Positions 1-22,159 of a stretch of DNA of 64,000 bases are shown here, piece after piece. Under the pieces are notes generated by a model. That model saw only the letters and a program-made list of their open reading frames with translations. It was not told the origin of the DNA and ran no database searches. Position 1 is the stretch's first letter, and each line of letters begins with the position of its first letter. The position numbers were made by a program, and so were the translations under genes. Source of the DNA: Prochilodus magdalenae (Eukaryota; Chordata; Actinopteri; Characiformes; Prochilodontidae); the NCBI GenBank assembly GCA_024036415.1, contig JAMWET010006759.1, forward strand, positions 109,399 through 173,398. The letters are read 5' to 3'.

Positions 1-270
1 GAGTTACTGTACACCAACACGCTACTTACAGCACACTAACACATTACACTTACTGAGTTACTGTACACCAACACACTACTTACAGTACACTAACACATTA
101 CACTTACTGAGTTACTGTACACCAACACGCCACTTACAGTACACTAACACATTACACTTACTGAGTTACTGTACACCAACACACTACTTACAGTACACTA
201 ACACATTACACTTACTGAGTTACTGTACACCAACACACTACTTACAGCACACTAACACACTACACTACAT
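1..270. repeat. 54-bp tandem repeat, about 5 copies
   Basis: Each unit starts GAGTTACTGTACACCAACAC; starts fall at 1, 55, 109, 163 and 217 with few differences. The array may continue beyond the window edge. Confidence 0.9.
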
Positions 271-2804
271 GAAGTCCCCAACAACTCTAAATGACTGTCA
301 TGCTAATATGTCATGCTATGCTAATCCCCCTGTAAAGAGTTCATGCCAGAACTGAACTTTGAATGGAAGGACGTTTCTCTGGGTAATGTTACTATGTGCC
401 ACGCTGAACACAGGCGGTGTAAGTGTAGTGGTTTGTGTATTGTCTATCACATTCCTCTGAAGGACATCAGCCGAAGCGCTTCCTATGAATGCACGACAAC
501 ACAGTTGGAATGAAATACCATGTTTTAGAGGTTTTACGGTGTTTGGCCCTCATGGGAACAAAAGTAGACGGTCCTCACTGGTGCTCCAATCCCAGCCAAC
601 CCGACCATTATCGATCCCTCCTTTGTGCCTGATAGGTTAAATTGGCAACAATGGAAAACATTCCTGTATTCAGTCCAGTACGACGGACGCCATGCAAGAA
701 TGGGCTTCCTCGCGAATGCGGTTCTCCAAAAAAGCCTAGGATGTCGCTTCGTGCCATCGTTTGTTTATGAGGCATGCGTGCGGGGCCTGCTACGAAGGTC
801 GGCTATGCTAAGCTATACAGCTGTGCTTGCGAATGGAGTGGTTTTTGTCTGCTTTGTTATTTGTGGCAATTATTTTCACCTTGGATTAGGAGATTTCATA
901 CAAATCGATTCATCCTCACTGAACTTCCGAAACACTTCACTCGCTACATTAATGTGACAATGGCACATCCCTTTCTCCCTCTCTCTTTCTCTCCCTCTTT
1001 CTCTCTCACTTGGGCGTACCAAACGAGGACGGAGAAGGACGTGGCTTTCAGTCTTTTGAAAACCCCCTCCTCAAGATCAATGATCAAACCTAATTGCCAC
1101 TCGGAAAAATGAATGGTACAATATCTCCGCTTTGTTTGTGGTAGGAGGTTTTGTCTCGCAGGCTGGGAGTGCTGGGATTGTGGGCCTCTTTCAGTCCAAT
1201 CAAGGTTGGACGGGACGGGAGAGAACAGGGACGCAACCTTTCGGGTTTTGCGGAGCCAAACAAACCAAATGGAACAAACGAAAAGGTAAATGTTGTTCTA
1301 GGTGTTTAGCAAAGGTGCTACAAAGTGTTCTTTGAATGATGCCATGGATGGACCGCTGTTGGGTACCCTGGTTGTGTGTATGAAGAAACCGGAATACCAA
1401 TATTGACTATGGACGCACAGTGGACACAGAGCCTCATGGTAGCTAGCTGCTGGAGTCACACTGATGAACTCCTACCTGTACTGTCAGATTGAACTGTGTG
1501 GCTACTGATGGCCTGGATGGTGGTTCTCTGGTGATGCTCAGAAGTGGGATAGTGTCCCCCAAAAGATGAGGAACGCCGCTTCCATACACTCAAAGATATG
1601 CGTCAAAAGAATGAACCACCTGAGGGTCACAAAAGAGACGGGAACATGGTGGGACGGGCAGAGAGGACTGCGAAGGAAGAAGCCTTGGAGCTAACTGATG
1701 AATGAGGCCACAGTAAGGACACCTACACAATGGCTGGCGTCCAATAGGGTAGCCACACTTCCAGTTTTAAGCTGGACCATCCGGTTTTCGGGGTTATGAA
1801 AGTGACCACCCTAGCACCCACCGATACTGGGTTAGAGGCGGGTTGAGGTAGCATGGTGGTGCTTCATGGTACCTCATGGTGGAACTTCCACAGCTGGGTA
1901 TAGTTTTGTGAGGCTAAGCTAGCAGGTGTAACTTAGCTTTAACTAGGCTGGGGAAAAAAACGTTCATGGTAGGTCTGGTGAAGCTCACAGTAGACCTATA
2001 ATGATGTGTAAGACTGAACAGATTGATTTATGGGTAATGAATTGATAACCGTTATGATACACCACCATTTGCCCTCAAATCCAGGACAAGCTCGAGGTTG
2101 TGCCCATTGGAAACACGGCCTGCTGCTTCTTCTTAGGGTACCTCCTCAAGGAGCTCTGCAGGCCTGGAGGACCTACCCTGGATATCGGAGAACTCATGAA
2201 AGACGTCCTAACTATTTGAATTCATCGCAGAGGGCCCTGACCGAGTCTCCTTGCCTTCAAAAACAACTCTTTCTCTCTCTCTCTCTCTCTCTCTCGGTCT
2301 CACCTTCTCACTGCGGCTGTTTAACTGCATTCTTCCCACCTCTTCAGTCCAAACACGCCAAATCACACGAGCCTGCTAGTGGCCGACTATTCATCACAGC
2401 CCCTCTAAATACACACTGGAGGTGTCTGAGGGATCGCTGGACTAAAGGCTTATTGCTAGTGTAGCTTTAACACTGCAGCATGCAGGTCTGATCTGAAGAC
2501 TGGTGTCCTATTCCCAGAACGGTCGTCTGAATGCACTGTTGTCGAGGCCAGTGCCGAGTTTCTAATACAGCGTTCGCACTGCAGTGTGCTATAGATGCTG
2601 ATGTGATAGCTGTAATATGATAGTGTCAGTGCCCTCTGTTATAGAGGCCCAGAAGGAATCAACGGACAGGACTGAAAATTGGTGGGTAGGTTTGGCATTG
2701 TGAGACATGCCAATGATTCAAGTTTGACGCTTGACCGTCCATGTGACTTCAGCAAGGACGAGGTTTATCGCTGTACCTGACTGACCCAACAGCCACCATT
2801 ACAG
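271..2804. other. Intergenic; no gene recognised
   Basis: Short ORFs only, none with a family match. A CT run lies near 2271-2295. No RNA gene seen. Confidence 0.6.
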
Positions 2805-3095
2805 ACATTCAGTGAGCAGTGGTGCCTCCATGAGTCATCCTGTTAGTGCCAGCACCATTGGCAGACGGCTGCACCACCCAGGACTAGATGCACGCAGACT
2901 GTTACGACAACTGCCAGTGGTGCAATGGTGTCGTACCAGACTGTCATGGAGTGACTCAGAATGGCAGCCGGTCATCTTCAGTGACGAGTCCCACTTTTGT
3001 CTTGGTGGAGACGACCAACGAATCCGTGTGTGGAGGCACCGTGGTCAGCACCAAGACGAACAGTTGGTTGTCAGGGGTCACACGTCTAAATGGTC
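2805..3095 (+). pseudogene. Tc1/mariner transposase fragment
   Basis: The translation contains STIGRRLHHPGLDARRLLRQ and VIFSDESHFCLGGDDQRIRV, the middle of a Tc1-type transposase around the first catalytic Asp of the DDE set. The N-terminal region, the C-terminus and both terminal repeats are missing. Confidence 0.8.
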
Positions 3096-3379
3096 TGGTT
3101 CTGAAAGGCTGAGTTCAAAGCTTAGGTCTGTTAAACCCCACCCATAAAAATGACCTTTGCATGTTTAAGTATGTGTGGTAGTGATTTCAGGCTCCTGCAG
3201 ATGGCGCTGCACGAGGATGATGGGGCCATAGATTGAGAAAAGGTACTACAGTGCAGGGAATGTCTTGTTCCATATGTGGAAGATGGCTCCAGAGCAGATG
3301 TTAATGATTGGCTAAAAGGAGTGGCTGAGCATTTGGGCGTTGCCAAAGACCATAGTGTGAAGGAAGTAGCTGAATCTGC

Positions 3380-3560
3380 AGGTGTATGGAAGCATACGGG
3401 TCTACCAGCAGTGGCTACAATCCCAGTCTACAGGGAATTCTCCTCGGAATTGGGCCAGGGAAGGCATCCACCAAATTTGGCCCAATCTACCAATTCTTTG
3501 AAGCAAGAATGTCTGAACACTGATCCAGAAACCTGTCCAGTCCATGCCACATTGGATGGC
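3380..3560 (+). repeat. Dispersed repeat, second copy at 40.1 kb
   Basis: This stretch, reading [12 protein letters not shown] protein in one frame, recurs in the same orientation near 40100-40220 with few differences. The downstream NSLKQECLNTDPETC looks like a decayed transposase C-terminus, perhaps Tc1-like. Confidence 0.55.
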
Positions 3561-3639
3561 AGCTGCTATTTGTGCTTGTGGAGGTGTAACAGGCTGTTAG
3601 GTGCGTTTCAGTCACCGGTGGCTGAGAAAGCAGCCTCAG

Positions 3640-4140
3640 TACGTGCATGTATATATGAGAGGCTTACTGCCGTGCCTGCACAGTGGGCACAGTGGCCACA
3701 GTTTATTATAAACAGCTGCGATATTCAAAGGGGGATCTAAGGCTATAATTCTAGCATTGTCCTGATGATCACTCACTACTGTGTAGTACAGCCTTGAACT
3801 ATCGCCACCTAAGCTGCCGCTCTCAACACCATAAAAGAAGACGTTGTACTCCATGGGCCTGTCGACGTCGGGTGCTGATACCACTGAAATCCGCAATTCA
3901 TCGGTGGTGATAAAACCGGCTGAGTTACACTCTTACACCTTTCAGCCGGTCATCCCGTCAGCCTCCTCTCCCCCGCTTGGCCGTGTCGGGTTTCGTCCCG
4001 CTCCCTTTGAAGTTTGATGATGGGCACCCAGGGTTTTCCCTGGCCCGCTTGCCAGAAAAAGCCCAGCTCGTCATTGGTAGGTGGCGGCAGATGGCATAGC
4101 CGCCCCTAAGCCTGCGAATGCACCAGCGGGTACAGGACAT
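3640..4140 (-). other. Unidentified coding-like segment
   Basis: On the minus strand, a frame open to the stop before it reads TTDELRISVVSAPDVDRPME then YNVFFYGVESGSLGGDSSRL and YYTVVSDHQDNARIIALDPP. It is more CpG-rich than its surroundings. No splice structure or family is apparent. It could be an unknown exon, transposon remnant or chance. Confidence 0.25.
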
Positions 4141-4876
4141 AAAGCTGTCACTGCCGAGGGTCTTCTCGAAAGCTCGGATTGAGCCTTTACAAAGGCTGGG
4201 TGTGAAATGACAGGCATGCTATTGAACGTAAGTAAAGGGGCTTCGGAACTGAGGCGCAGACTTCACCAATATTATAGGTTAATGGAGAAACCAAAGTTAT
4301 TCATGGAGCTCATGGGATGCAGCACTCGACTACCATAGGAGGAACCACCCTAAAGCCTCGGGAAAACTTTACATCACGCAGGGTAACGTTATTAGGGGGC
4401 AGCACTGCTCAGAGATTGAACTCAGGGATGCCTGGCTAGACAAGCAATGGCCCACCAAGATGGGCTCACTCTCTCAGATCTTTGTGAAACCCTGATGATG
4501 CCCATCTTGCATCCAAGAACCCAAATCTACAAGGCAGTTCTGGGAGCACATGGTCCAGAGCTGTTTTTCAACAGAGCTTTGAATTTGGCATTTCGGAATG
4601 TCCAAAGGAACCTTATACAATACTCTGCACCATGATGGGACAATCATGGGTGACTGGGACGGTCTTTCCCAACCACCAATGCCAACTGATATTAGATTTA
4701 CCACTGGGTTATATAAGCTGACCACTTGTGTGGTGTATATGACTGTGGGCATAACCTTTGGCATAAGCAGCGGTTCACTATTGGGTATAAGCTGTACGCC
4801 AAGCAGTAAGATCTGGAGGAACGAGATCAGCTTGATGCTAAGCGATAGGGAGACATTGAGGAAGACCTGACCCAGG
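4141..4876. other. Intergenic; nothing recognised
   Basis: Short uninformative ORFs on both strands and no repeat I can name. Confidence 0.5.
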
Positions 4877-4959
4877 ACCAGGGTTGCCAAGTGGTTAAGA
4901 CGTTGGAGTTAAGATCTAATGGGTACATGCCCTCATGGGTTCCAACCCCACTCCTGGTA
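4877..4959 (+). pseudogene. Degenerate tRNA-Leu(UAA) copy
   Basis: Full-length 83-nt resemblance to tRNA-Leu(UAA): acceptor ACCAGGG pairs with TCCTGGT, D-arm GTGGTTAAG, anticodon arm TTGGA-GTTAAGA-TCTAA with anticodon TAA, a long variable arm, and T-arm GGGTTCCAACCCC. The B box has TTCCA for TTCGA, and the D-stem is mispaired, so function is doubtful. It may be a tRNA pseudogene or a SINE head. Confidence 0.7.
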
Positions 4960-5014
4960 TGTGTGTGTCCTTCAAGCAGACACAGCAAGGAAGTGAGGCG
5001 AGTACTCTGGTGTT

Positions 5015-5165
5015 TGGTGCAACAGATAACACCACTACCTCCCAGGGATGGTAGCTCCATGTGTGGAAGACTGGGATTTGGGTGACTATGCTATGCTACA
5101 GTCCTTGGGCAAGACTCCTAACCCTACGTTGGCCTACCTGTTGTATGGTTAGGAAACAAAAAATG
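5015..5165 (+). repeat. tRNA-derived SINE copy (diverged)
   Basis: Shares the blocks AGATAACACCACTACC, GGGTGACTATGCTATGC and TCCTTGGGCAAGACTCCTAA with the better preserved SINE at 33505-33680. Confidence 0.65.
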
Positions 5166-7002
5166 ATCACCTGATGGAAGGGTAGATACTTTGACCAGTG
5201 GCCACCAGCTCTTCCACAGACTCCTAATCCTAATCAACCCCACCAGATTCACCTTTCGGAGGTCCTCGATTAGCTGAATGGAATTTGATTGGAGTTGTAG
5301 GTAAAGGTAGATCACTAGAAGGAACAGAGAACACTGTTTAGGTCAAGTGTTGTTATTTTTGATTGGAGCATCCAGCGCCCCACCCTGAACACCAAGCCCC
5401 TTTTGTGCTTTCGGGACTTTTTTTGGAACGTGAACTTGAAACAATGTATGTTAAGCATCACCACCCCCCCTTTTGGGGAGTTATTACAGCATGCACTGCT
5501 GATCCTTCCACCTTTGGAGCTTAGCGTTGGTCCTGAATAGCTGAAAATCTCAGGCACCAGAAGTGGCAGTTTGAGTGGCACGTTTGAGAGCTCCTGTGAA
5601 ACCGGATCCCCCTTCGCTGCTGGAGCTCTACAGTTTACAGAGCAGCTCGCTGCCAGGCATTTCACACTCAATACAGCGAGCAAACAAATACAACAAAAAG
5701 GTGACGCCACCCAGCCGGCCCCTCGGAGCAAGCGGCGAACCCTGCGAAGAGGTCATGTGTCCCAAATTCACACAACACGCACGGGATTCCCCGGCTAAAC
5801 GCCCTGTGATATCTGCCTAGTGTTTGGCGGCCGTCTTCACAGAAGCCGTACTGAAGATCTGAGGTCGGCCTTTGGTACTGTGGTGGTCAGCAGGATGAAC
5901 GGCTTTGTTAGGAAAGAGAGACCCCCGAGAGACGACTAGGAGGGTGATGAAATAAGTTGACGCAATGGACGTGGAAGCGAGCATGGGTCTTTTCGGCAAG
6001 CTGGGAAGGCTTTGTGTTCTGAACCTGCTGCTCTCACTCAGGGAACGTTTTCCACTGCGGCGTTCCCCATCCACCGCAGGGCGCAGCACCACGCTGCCAA
6101 GCTCCATTGCAATAAAACGGCGTAACCCAATACACCTCCTAATCCCAGCTTGGGCAATCACAGGCATAGTTCGGCCCTGGAGGGTCGGCACCTCCTCCCC
6201 TAGCGCTACAGTTCCTGCCTGTCACAGCATGGGCTGGGGCTGAGGTACCTACTGATCCCAGACCAGTCTTGAGGGTTCGTGCCAGGGGTTTCATACATGG
6301 GAAAGTGATGCCAGGGCGACTTAGGTTAGTGGAGGATGTTCATCAGGCCAATGTCATGTAACAGTCCCCCAGTGCCCAATATTTGCTGAGAGTGGATGGA
6401 GTACCGGCTAGTGTTGCCTCAGGCTGCTGAAGATAAAACGCTGTAGCTTCGACCTTCAAAAAGCATTCCTAGACGTTCAACTTTTATAGACAGCTGTCCT
6501 GCCAGTGGGACGTTTTCCTTTGTCTTTAGAACATCGTTCCTTCTCGGTCCTTTAAGGGACAGATGTACATGTGTCCTCTTCAAGCAATATCGGGCTAACT
6601 GGGAAGACCCAGTTTGGCAATGTGGTCTGGTTCTTCCCAAGATGAAACTACCACCTAGATTTATGGAAAAATTGGAGATTTGAATTTGAATTTGGAGAGT
6701 TGCCCAAAAATCCCAAAGATCAATCAATACCATTGAGTTTATTTATTTATTTATTTTTAATAATGCCATTCATTGATCTGGACATTATTACGTATTTTTT
6801 AATGTAGTATAATGTATTTATTGTTATATATTAATTTCAATGTTTCTATTCATTTCCTTGATTTTAATGTTCCCCTGTAATGGACCATTGTCCATGCCTG
6901 TCCAGGATGTTTCCTGCCTTCTGCCCAAAGAGTGCATGGATAGGCTCCAGAGGTCGCTGTCCGTTTTCAGTTTTCACCGCTATGCCTCGTTTGAACAGAG
7001 CA
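5166..7002. other. Intergenic; no gene recognised
   Basis: Moderately GC-rich stretch at 5570-6240 with ORFs on both strands that match nothing I know. A TTTA run lies at 6735-6760. No splice-supported exon. Confidence 0.5.
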
Positions 7003-7180
7003 GCTGCTGTTTCATGATGTCATAAAGAATGGACCAACAGAAATGGCCTTATATTGCTTGGGAGGACGTCTGGTTTTATTGACTTACATTAAAACTCAAA
7101 CTCATTTTTCCCCTCTCCTGTAAAGTTGCCATTTTTGAGATTCGTGTTATTCTTTGGACAGTGATGATATGTGTTTGGAG
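7003..7180 (-). mobile_element. MITE family A, truncated copy
   Basis: Contains GAATGGACCAACAGAAATGG, GACGTCTGGTT and the terminal CTTTGGACAGTGATGATAT. It belongs to the family seen whole at 36484-36742 and 51866-52126. Confidence 0.7.
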
Positions 7181-8343
7181 TGATGGTGACGATTCTCACT
7201 GACCAATCAGTAGCCTGCTGTGTTTATACATCACATAACTCGGTCGCAGCTCAGCTGGATTGAAACCTCCGCAGAGGGGATCCCTCAAATAATACCAGGT
7301 TCCAGCCTGGAAACCAAAAAAGGCCAGCAGAGTCAGGTGGAGCTGGGACCATATGGTGGGACAGGGGCTTGTTGCTATGGTAAGTCATGATGACAGATAG
7401 TGTTCAGTGTCCTGTTAACATTCAGTCTAGTGAACCATCATGGCATGAACGTGTATGACACCTGTCATGACAATTTTTGGTAAAACTGATATACTGCTAA
7501 ACACGGACATAGGACATGTGGTGCCTGATATCAGTATCATCACCATCCCATGGAATACTGGTGTACAGGGACCTTGACGTAGGTCAGGAAGCTGATGGAA
7601 GGTCGTACACTGTTACCGCTTGGTAAGCTTTCACTGGAGAACACAGCTGAAACATCTCAGAGCAACCTTACAGATCAAAGCCTGGATCCAGATTCCTGTT
7701 TGTGATGGTCTTACTCAATAAAACTGACCTTAGATCAGCTGCTTTGGGAATTCCAGGCCTGGTCGGGGATGAAGTGGGCAAAGGCTCTCAGTTGGCTCTC
7801 TGGCAGGTGTGGTTTACTATGTGATGGTTCCTGTTCCTGGTATCCAGTAGTTAAACGCAGAGATTGATTAGGGGAGGTGTGGTGGGAGGACAGTGGGAGG
7901 AGCAACTCGGGGGTTATTTCTGTAACTAGCGCATCAGCGGGCCAGTATTGGTTTATATACTGCGTGCATGTCAGTCACCCAGCTAACACCGCGTCTCACT
8001 GAATGGACACTTATCCAGCTTTCTATGAACATGTATCTGTTCACTGATGACTCTACTGAATCAGTTCAAATTTGGAAACTCATTTTGGACCCTGATCTTG
8101 GACTGTGGTGTAACTCATTATGACACATTAGTTATATCTGTTAAATAAAAGAAATGACTAAATCTGTATTTTTTTCAGAATTAATCAGAACATTTACAAC
8201 ACTGCCCAAACTTTACTAAATGTTTCAGTAGCGATTATATAAGCTCATTCTGAGCAGAACTTAAAAACGCTGGGCAGTACATATCTACAAAACACAGTTC
8301 TGAACAGCTGCCCATAAAAACATTGTTTATTTTTATTAAAATA
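7181..8343. other. Intergenic; nothing recognised
   Basis: No ORF of note, no repeat recognised. Confidence 0.5.
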
Positions 8344-11185
8344 TAGGGGTTAGGGTTTAGTGTAAATGTAGGGGTTAGGGTTTAGTGTAGATGTAGGGGT
8401 TAGGGGTTTAGTGTAAATGTAGGGGTTAGGGATTAGTGTAAATGTAGGGGTTAGGGTTTAGTGTGAATGTAGGAGTTAGGATTTAGTGTAAATGTAGCAG
8501 TTAGGGTTTAGTGTAAATGTAGGAGTTAGGGGTTTAGTGTAAATGTATGGGTTAGGGGGTTTAATGTAAATGTAGGGGTTAGGGTTTAGTGTAAATGTAG
8601 GGGTTAGGGTTTAGTGTAAATGTAGGGGTTAGGGGTTTGGTGTAAATGTAGGGGTTAGGGGTTTAGTGTAAATGTATGGGTTAGGGGGTTTAATGTAAAT
8701 GTAGGGGTTAGGGTTTAGTGTAAATGTAGGGGTTAGGGTTTAGTGTAAATGTAGGGGTTAGGGTTAAGTGTAAATGTACGTGTTAGGGTTTAGTGTAAAT
8801 GTAGGGGTTAGGGTTTAGTGTAAATGTAGGGGTTAGGGTTTAGTGTAAATGTAGGGGTTAGGGTTTAGTGTAAATGTAGGTGTTAGGGTTTAGTGTAAAT
8901 GTAGGGGTTAGGGGTTTAGTGTAAATGTAGGTGTTAGGGTTTAGTGTAAATGTAGGGGTTAGGGTTTAGTGTAAATGTAGGGGTTAGGTTTTAGTGTAAA
9001 TGTAGGGGTTAGGGGTTTAGTGTAAATGTAGGGGTTATGGGTTTAGTGTAAATGTAGGGGTTAGGGTTCATTGTAAATGTAGGGGTTAGGGGTTTAGTGT
9101 AAATGTAGGGGTTAGGGCTTAGGGTTTAGTGTAAATGTAGGGGTTAGGTTTTAGTGTAAATGTAGGGGTTAGGGGTTTAGTGTAAATGTAGGGGTTATGG
9201 GTTTAGTGTAAATGTAGGGGTTAGGGTTCATTGTAAATGTAGGGGTTAGGGGTTTAGTGTAAATGTAGGGGTTAGGGCTTAGGGTTTAGTGTAAATGTAG
9301 GGGTTAGGGGTTAGTGTAAATGTAGGGGTTAGGGGTTAGGGTTTAGTGTAAATGTAGGGTTAGGGGTTTAGTGTAAATGTAGGGGTTAGGGTTTAGTGTA
9401 AATGTAGGGTTAGGGGTTTAGTGTAAATGTAGGGGTTAGGGTTTAATGTAAATGTAGGGGTTAGGGTTTAGTGTAAATGTAGGGGTTAGGGGTTTAGTGT
9501 AAATGTAGGGGTTAGAGGGTTTAGTGTAAATGTAGGGGTTAGGGTTTAGTGTAAATGTAGGGGTTAGGGTTTAGTGTGAATGTAGGGGTAAATGTGTAAA
9601 AGTAGGGGTTAGGTTTTAGTGTAAATGTAGGGGTTAGGGTTTTTAGTGTAAATGTTAGGGGGTTAGGGGTTAGGGTTTAGTGTAAATGTAGGGGTTAAGG
9701 GGGTAAATGTAGGGGTTAGGGTTCATTGTAATTGTTGGGGTTAGGGTTTAGTGTAAATGTAGGGGTTAGTTTAGGTAAATGTTAGGGTTTAGTGTAAATG
9801 TAGGGGTTAGGTTTTAGTGTAAATGTAGGGGTTAGGGGTTTAGTGTAAATGTAGGGGTTAGGGTTTAGTGTAAATGTAGGGGTTAGGGTTTAGTGTAAAT
9901 GTAGGGGTTAGGGGTTTAGTGTAAATGTAGGGGTTAGTGTAAATGTAGGGGTTAGGGTTTAGTGTAAATGTAGAGGTTAAGGGTTTAGTGTAAATGTAGG
10001 GGTTAAGGGTTTAGTGTAAATGTAGGGGTTTAGTGTAAATGTAGGGGTTAGGGGTTTAGTGTAAATGTAGGGGTTAGGGTTTAGTGTAAATGTAGGGTTA
10101 GGGGTTTAGTGTAAATGTAGGGGTTAGGGTTTAGTGTAAATGTAGGGGTTAGGGGTTTAATGTAAATGTAGGGGTTAGGGTTTAGTGTAAATGTAGGGGT
10201 TAGGGGTTTAGTGTAAATGTAGGGGTTAGGGGTTTAGTGTAAATGTAGGGGTTAGAGGGTTTAGTGTAAATGTAGGGGTTAGGGTTTAGTGTAAATGTAG
10301 GGGTTAGGGTTTAGTGTGAATGTAGGGGTTAGGGGTTAGTGTAAATGTAGGGGTTAGGGGTTTAGTGTAAATGTAGGGGTCAGGGTTTAGTGTAAATATA
10401 GGGGTTAGGGTTTAGTGTAAATGTAGGGGTTAAGGGGTTCGGTGTAAATGTAGGGGTTAGGGGTTTAGTGTAAATGTAGGGGTTAGGGGTTTAGTGTAAA
10501 TGTAGGGGTTAGGGTTTAGTGTAAATGTAGGGGTTAGGGGTTTAGTGTAAATATAGGGGTTAGGGTTTAGTGTAAATGTAGGTGTTAGGGTTTAGTGTAA
10601 ATATAGGGATTCGGGTTTAGTGTAAATGTAGGGGTTAGGGTTTAGTGTAAATGTAGAGGTTAGGGTTTAGTGTAAATGTAGGGGTTAGGGTTTAGTGTAA
10701 ATGTAGAGGTTAGGGTTTAGTGTAAATATACTGGTTAGGGTTTAGTGTAAATGTAGGGGTTAGGGGTTTAGTGTAAATGTAGGGGTCAGGGTTTAGTGTA
10801 AATGTAGGGGTTAGGGTTTAGTGTAAATGTAGGGGTTAGTCTTTAGTGTAAATGTAGGGGTTAGTGTTTAGTGTAAATATAGGGGTTAGGGTTTAGTGTA
10901 AATGTAGGGGTTAGGGTTTAGTGTAAATGTAGAGGTTGGGGTTTAGTGTAAATGTAGGGGTTAGGGGTTTAGTGTAAATGTAGGGGTTAGTGTTTAGTGT
11001 AAATGTAGGGGTTAGGGTTTAGTGTAAATGTAGGGGTTAGGGGTTTAGTGTAAATGTAGGGGTTAGGGTTTAGTGTAAATGTAGGGGTTAGGGTTTAGTG
11101 TAAATGTAGGGGTTAGGGGTTTAGTGTAAATGTAGGGGTTAGATGTTAGTGTAAATATATGGGTTAGGGTTTAGTGTAAATATAT
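8344..11185. repeat. Telomere-like 25-bp minisatellite, about 112 units
   Basis: Unit of 25 bp beginning TTAGGGTTTAGTG, followed by TAAATGTAGGGG, with 24-27-bp variants from G-run and T-run slippage. Every unit holds a TTAGGG-like hexamer and a GGGG run. It ends about 300 bp before the T-box promoter motifs. It is not a true telomere: the hexamer is only part of a longer unit. Confidence 0.97.
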
Positions 11186-11486
11186 GACATATTAAAGTAT
11201 ATATATTATAATGTCTAAAATGTATGTATGTATATGCGGTTTTATTCAGTGTTCTGAATACACTAGTTTTGACAGCTCTAAAATCAGAGTGCCTGTATTA
11301 GATCTATATGCTGTGTATGTATATTAAATCTCGATATAATCGGTAACACCAGTTCAGTAGGTCCTGTAGATGGTAACTTATTGAGCCTGCCGTTTCCTCT
11401 CTGGCTTTCCGTCCGTCCCCCAGAGTGTTCAGCGAGTCATGACCCCGCCCTGGAGAGACACGCCCGCTCTGGAAGTGTCTCCGAAG

Positions 11487-11516
11487 CCAATCAGAAACTC
11501 TCCGGACAGTTTAAAG
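11487..11516 (+). promoter_or_regulatory. Probable T-box gene core promoter (CCAAT and TATA-like box)
   Basis: A CCAAT motif lies at 11487-11491 and a TATA-like TTTAAAG at 11510-11516 in GC-rich sequence, about 270 bp before the start codon. A start site near 11540 is expected from that spacing. The leader then holds several out-of-frame ATGs (11581, 11635, 11727). Motif reading only. Confidence 0.45.
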
Positions 11517-11782
11517 GCGTGCTGGAGCCTCTGCGCTCTGGAACTGCCTTTACTTCGTAGCGCACGGCACTGACGCGCTCATGGACAGACAAGCAGGAGT
11601 TTCTCCCTCGACCCGTTTATAGAAACCGGGAATCATGTTAAACGGTCTTCAGCAGTGCGCGCGTGCACCGACCACACGAGGACATCTCCGCTAACCCACG
11701 TGGCGCTGAGGACCGTTAGCATTTAAATGTGGCACAACAGAATTAGCCACCCGAACACACCGCAGTTTTCCTGGATTACTCC

Positions 11783-21463
<9,681 letters not shown>

Positions 21464-21524
21464 GTGAGGAAGAGACTCTGCAGCTGATGAGAATAACTCC
21501 GCACATGGAGTGTGGATGGAAAGC

Positions 21525-21970
21525 TCAACTTAAAGGGGAACTCCACCAAAGTTTCGAAATTTCTGTACAGATGTTCCGTACAGTGGTGGTGATGGGAACC
21601 GGGCGTCACCATGTCTACAACACAAACACAGTTTCCTGTCGAACTCAGCAGTGAACCTACACGTGTGTTGTAGGTTTATAATAGCGCTTTCTTTGGGGGC
21701 TATTTTGCCTTACAGCGCCCTCCATGTATCCCTCCACCCATGACTGGATTTTGGAAAGGCCCCATCATCTCAGACATCACTCAGCATGTTCATAACCATT
21801 TGCTGTAATAACTTTCTTTGGGGGAGTTTGTAGAGGTGGATGTCCGGTTCCATTCACCACCACTGTGAACAGCTCTGACTCGGTTTCACTCGCACTGCGC
21901 ATTTCGCACCACGTCACTCTGAATGACTCTGCTTACCATGTCATTATGTAAATTTTGGAAATGGTGGTGG
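21525..21970. repeat. Dispersed repeat family B copy after the T-box stop
   Basis: Starts about 60 bp after the T-box stop codon, with CCGTACAGTGGTGGTGATGG, and ends in an inverted CCATTCACCACCACTGTGAA block. It therefore forms most of the proximal 3' UTR. Confidence 0.6.
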
Positions 21971-22159
21971 ACTTCCCCTGTCTTTTGTTATGGCCTCTCT
22001 AGTCTCCTAACATTTGCCAACGTAGTTCAGATACACCAAACCCTGGGCTTGGGTTACTGCCACCAACACTCCAGACACCCACTCAGTACAAGTTCCTCAT
22101 GTTTCAGGAGTTCAAACACTCTACAAAAAAATAGCACCCTCCTAACAACCACCTGGGAG

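Noticed and set aside
4877..4959. Functional tRNA-Leu gene
   Set aside because: TTCCA in place of TTCGA in the B box and a broken D-stem make function unlikely; listed as a pseudogene.
8344..11185. Real chromosome end or telomere
   Set aside because: TTAGGG occurs once per 25-bp unit, not as a pure tandem hexamer, and unique genes lie on the far side.
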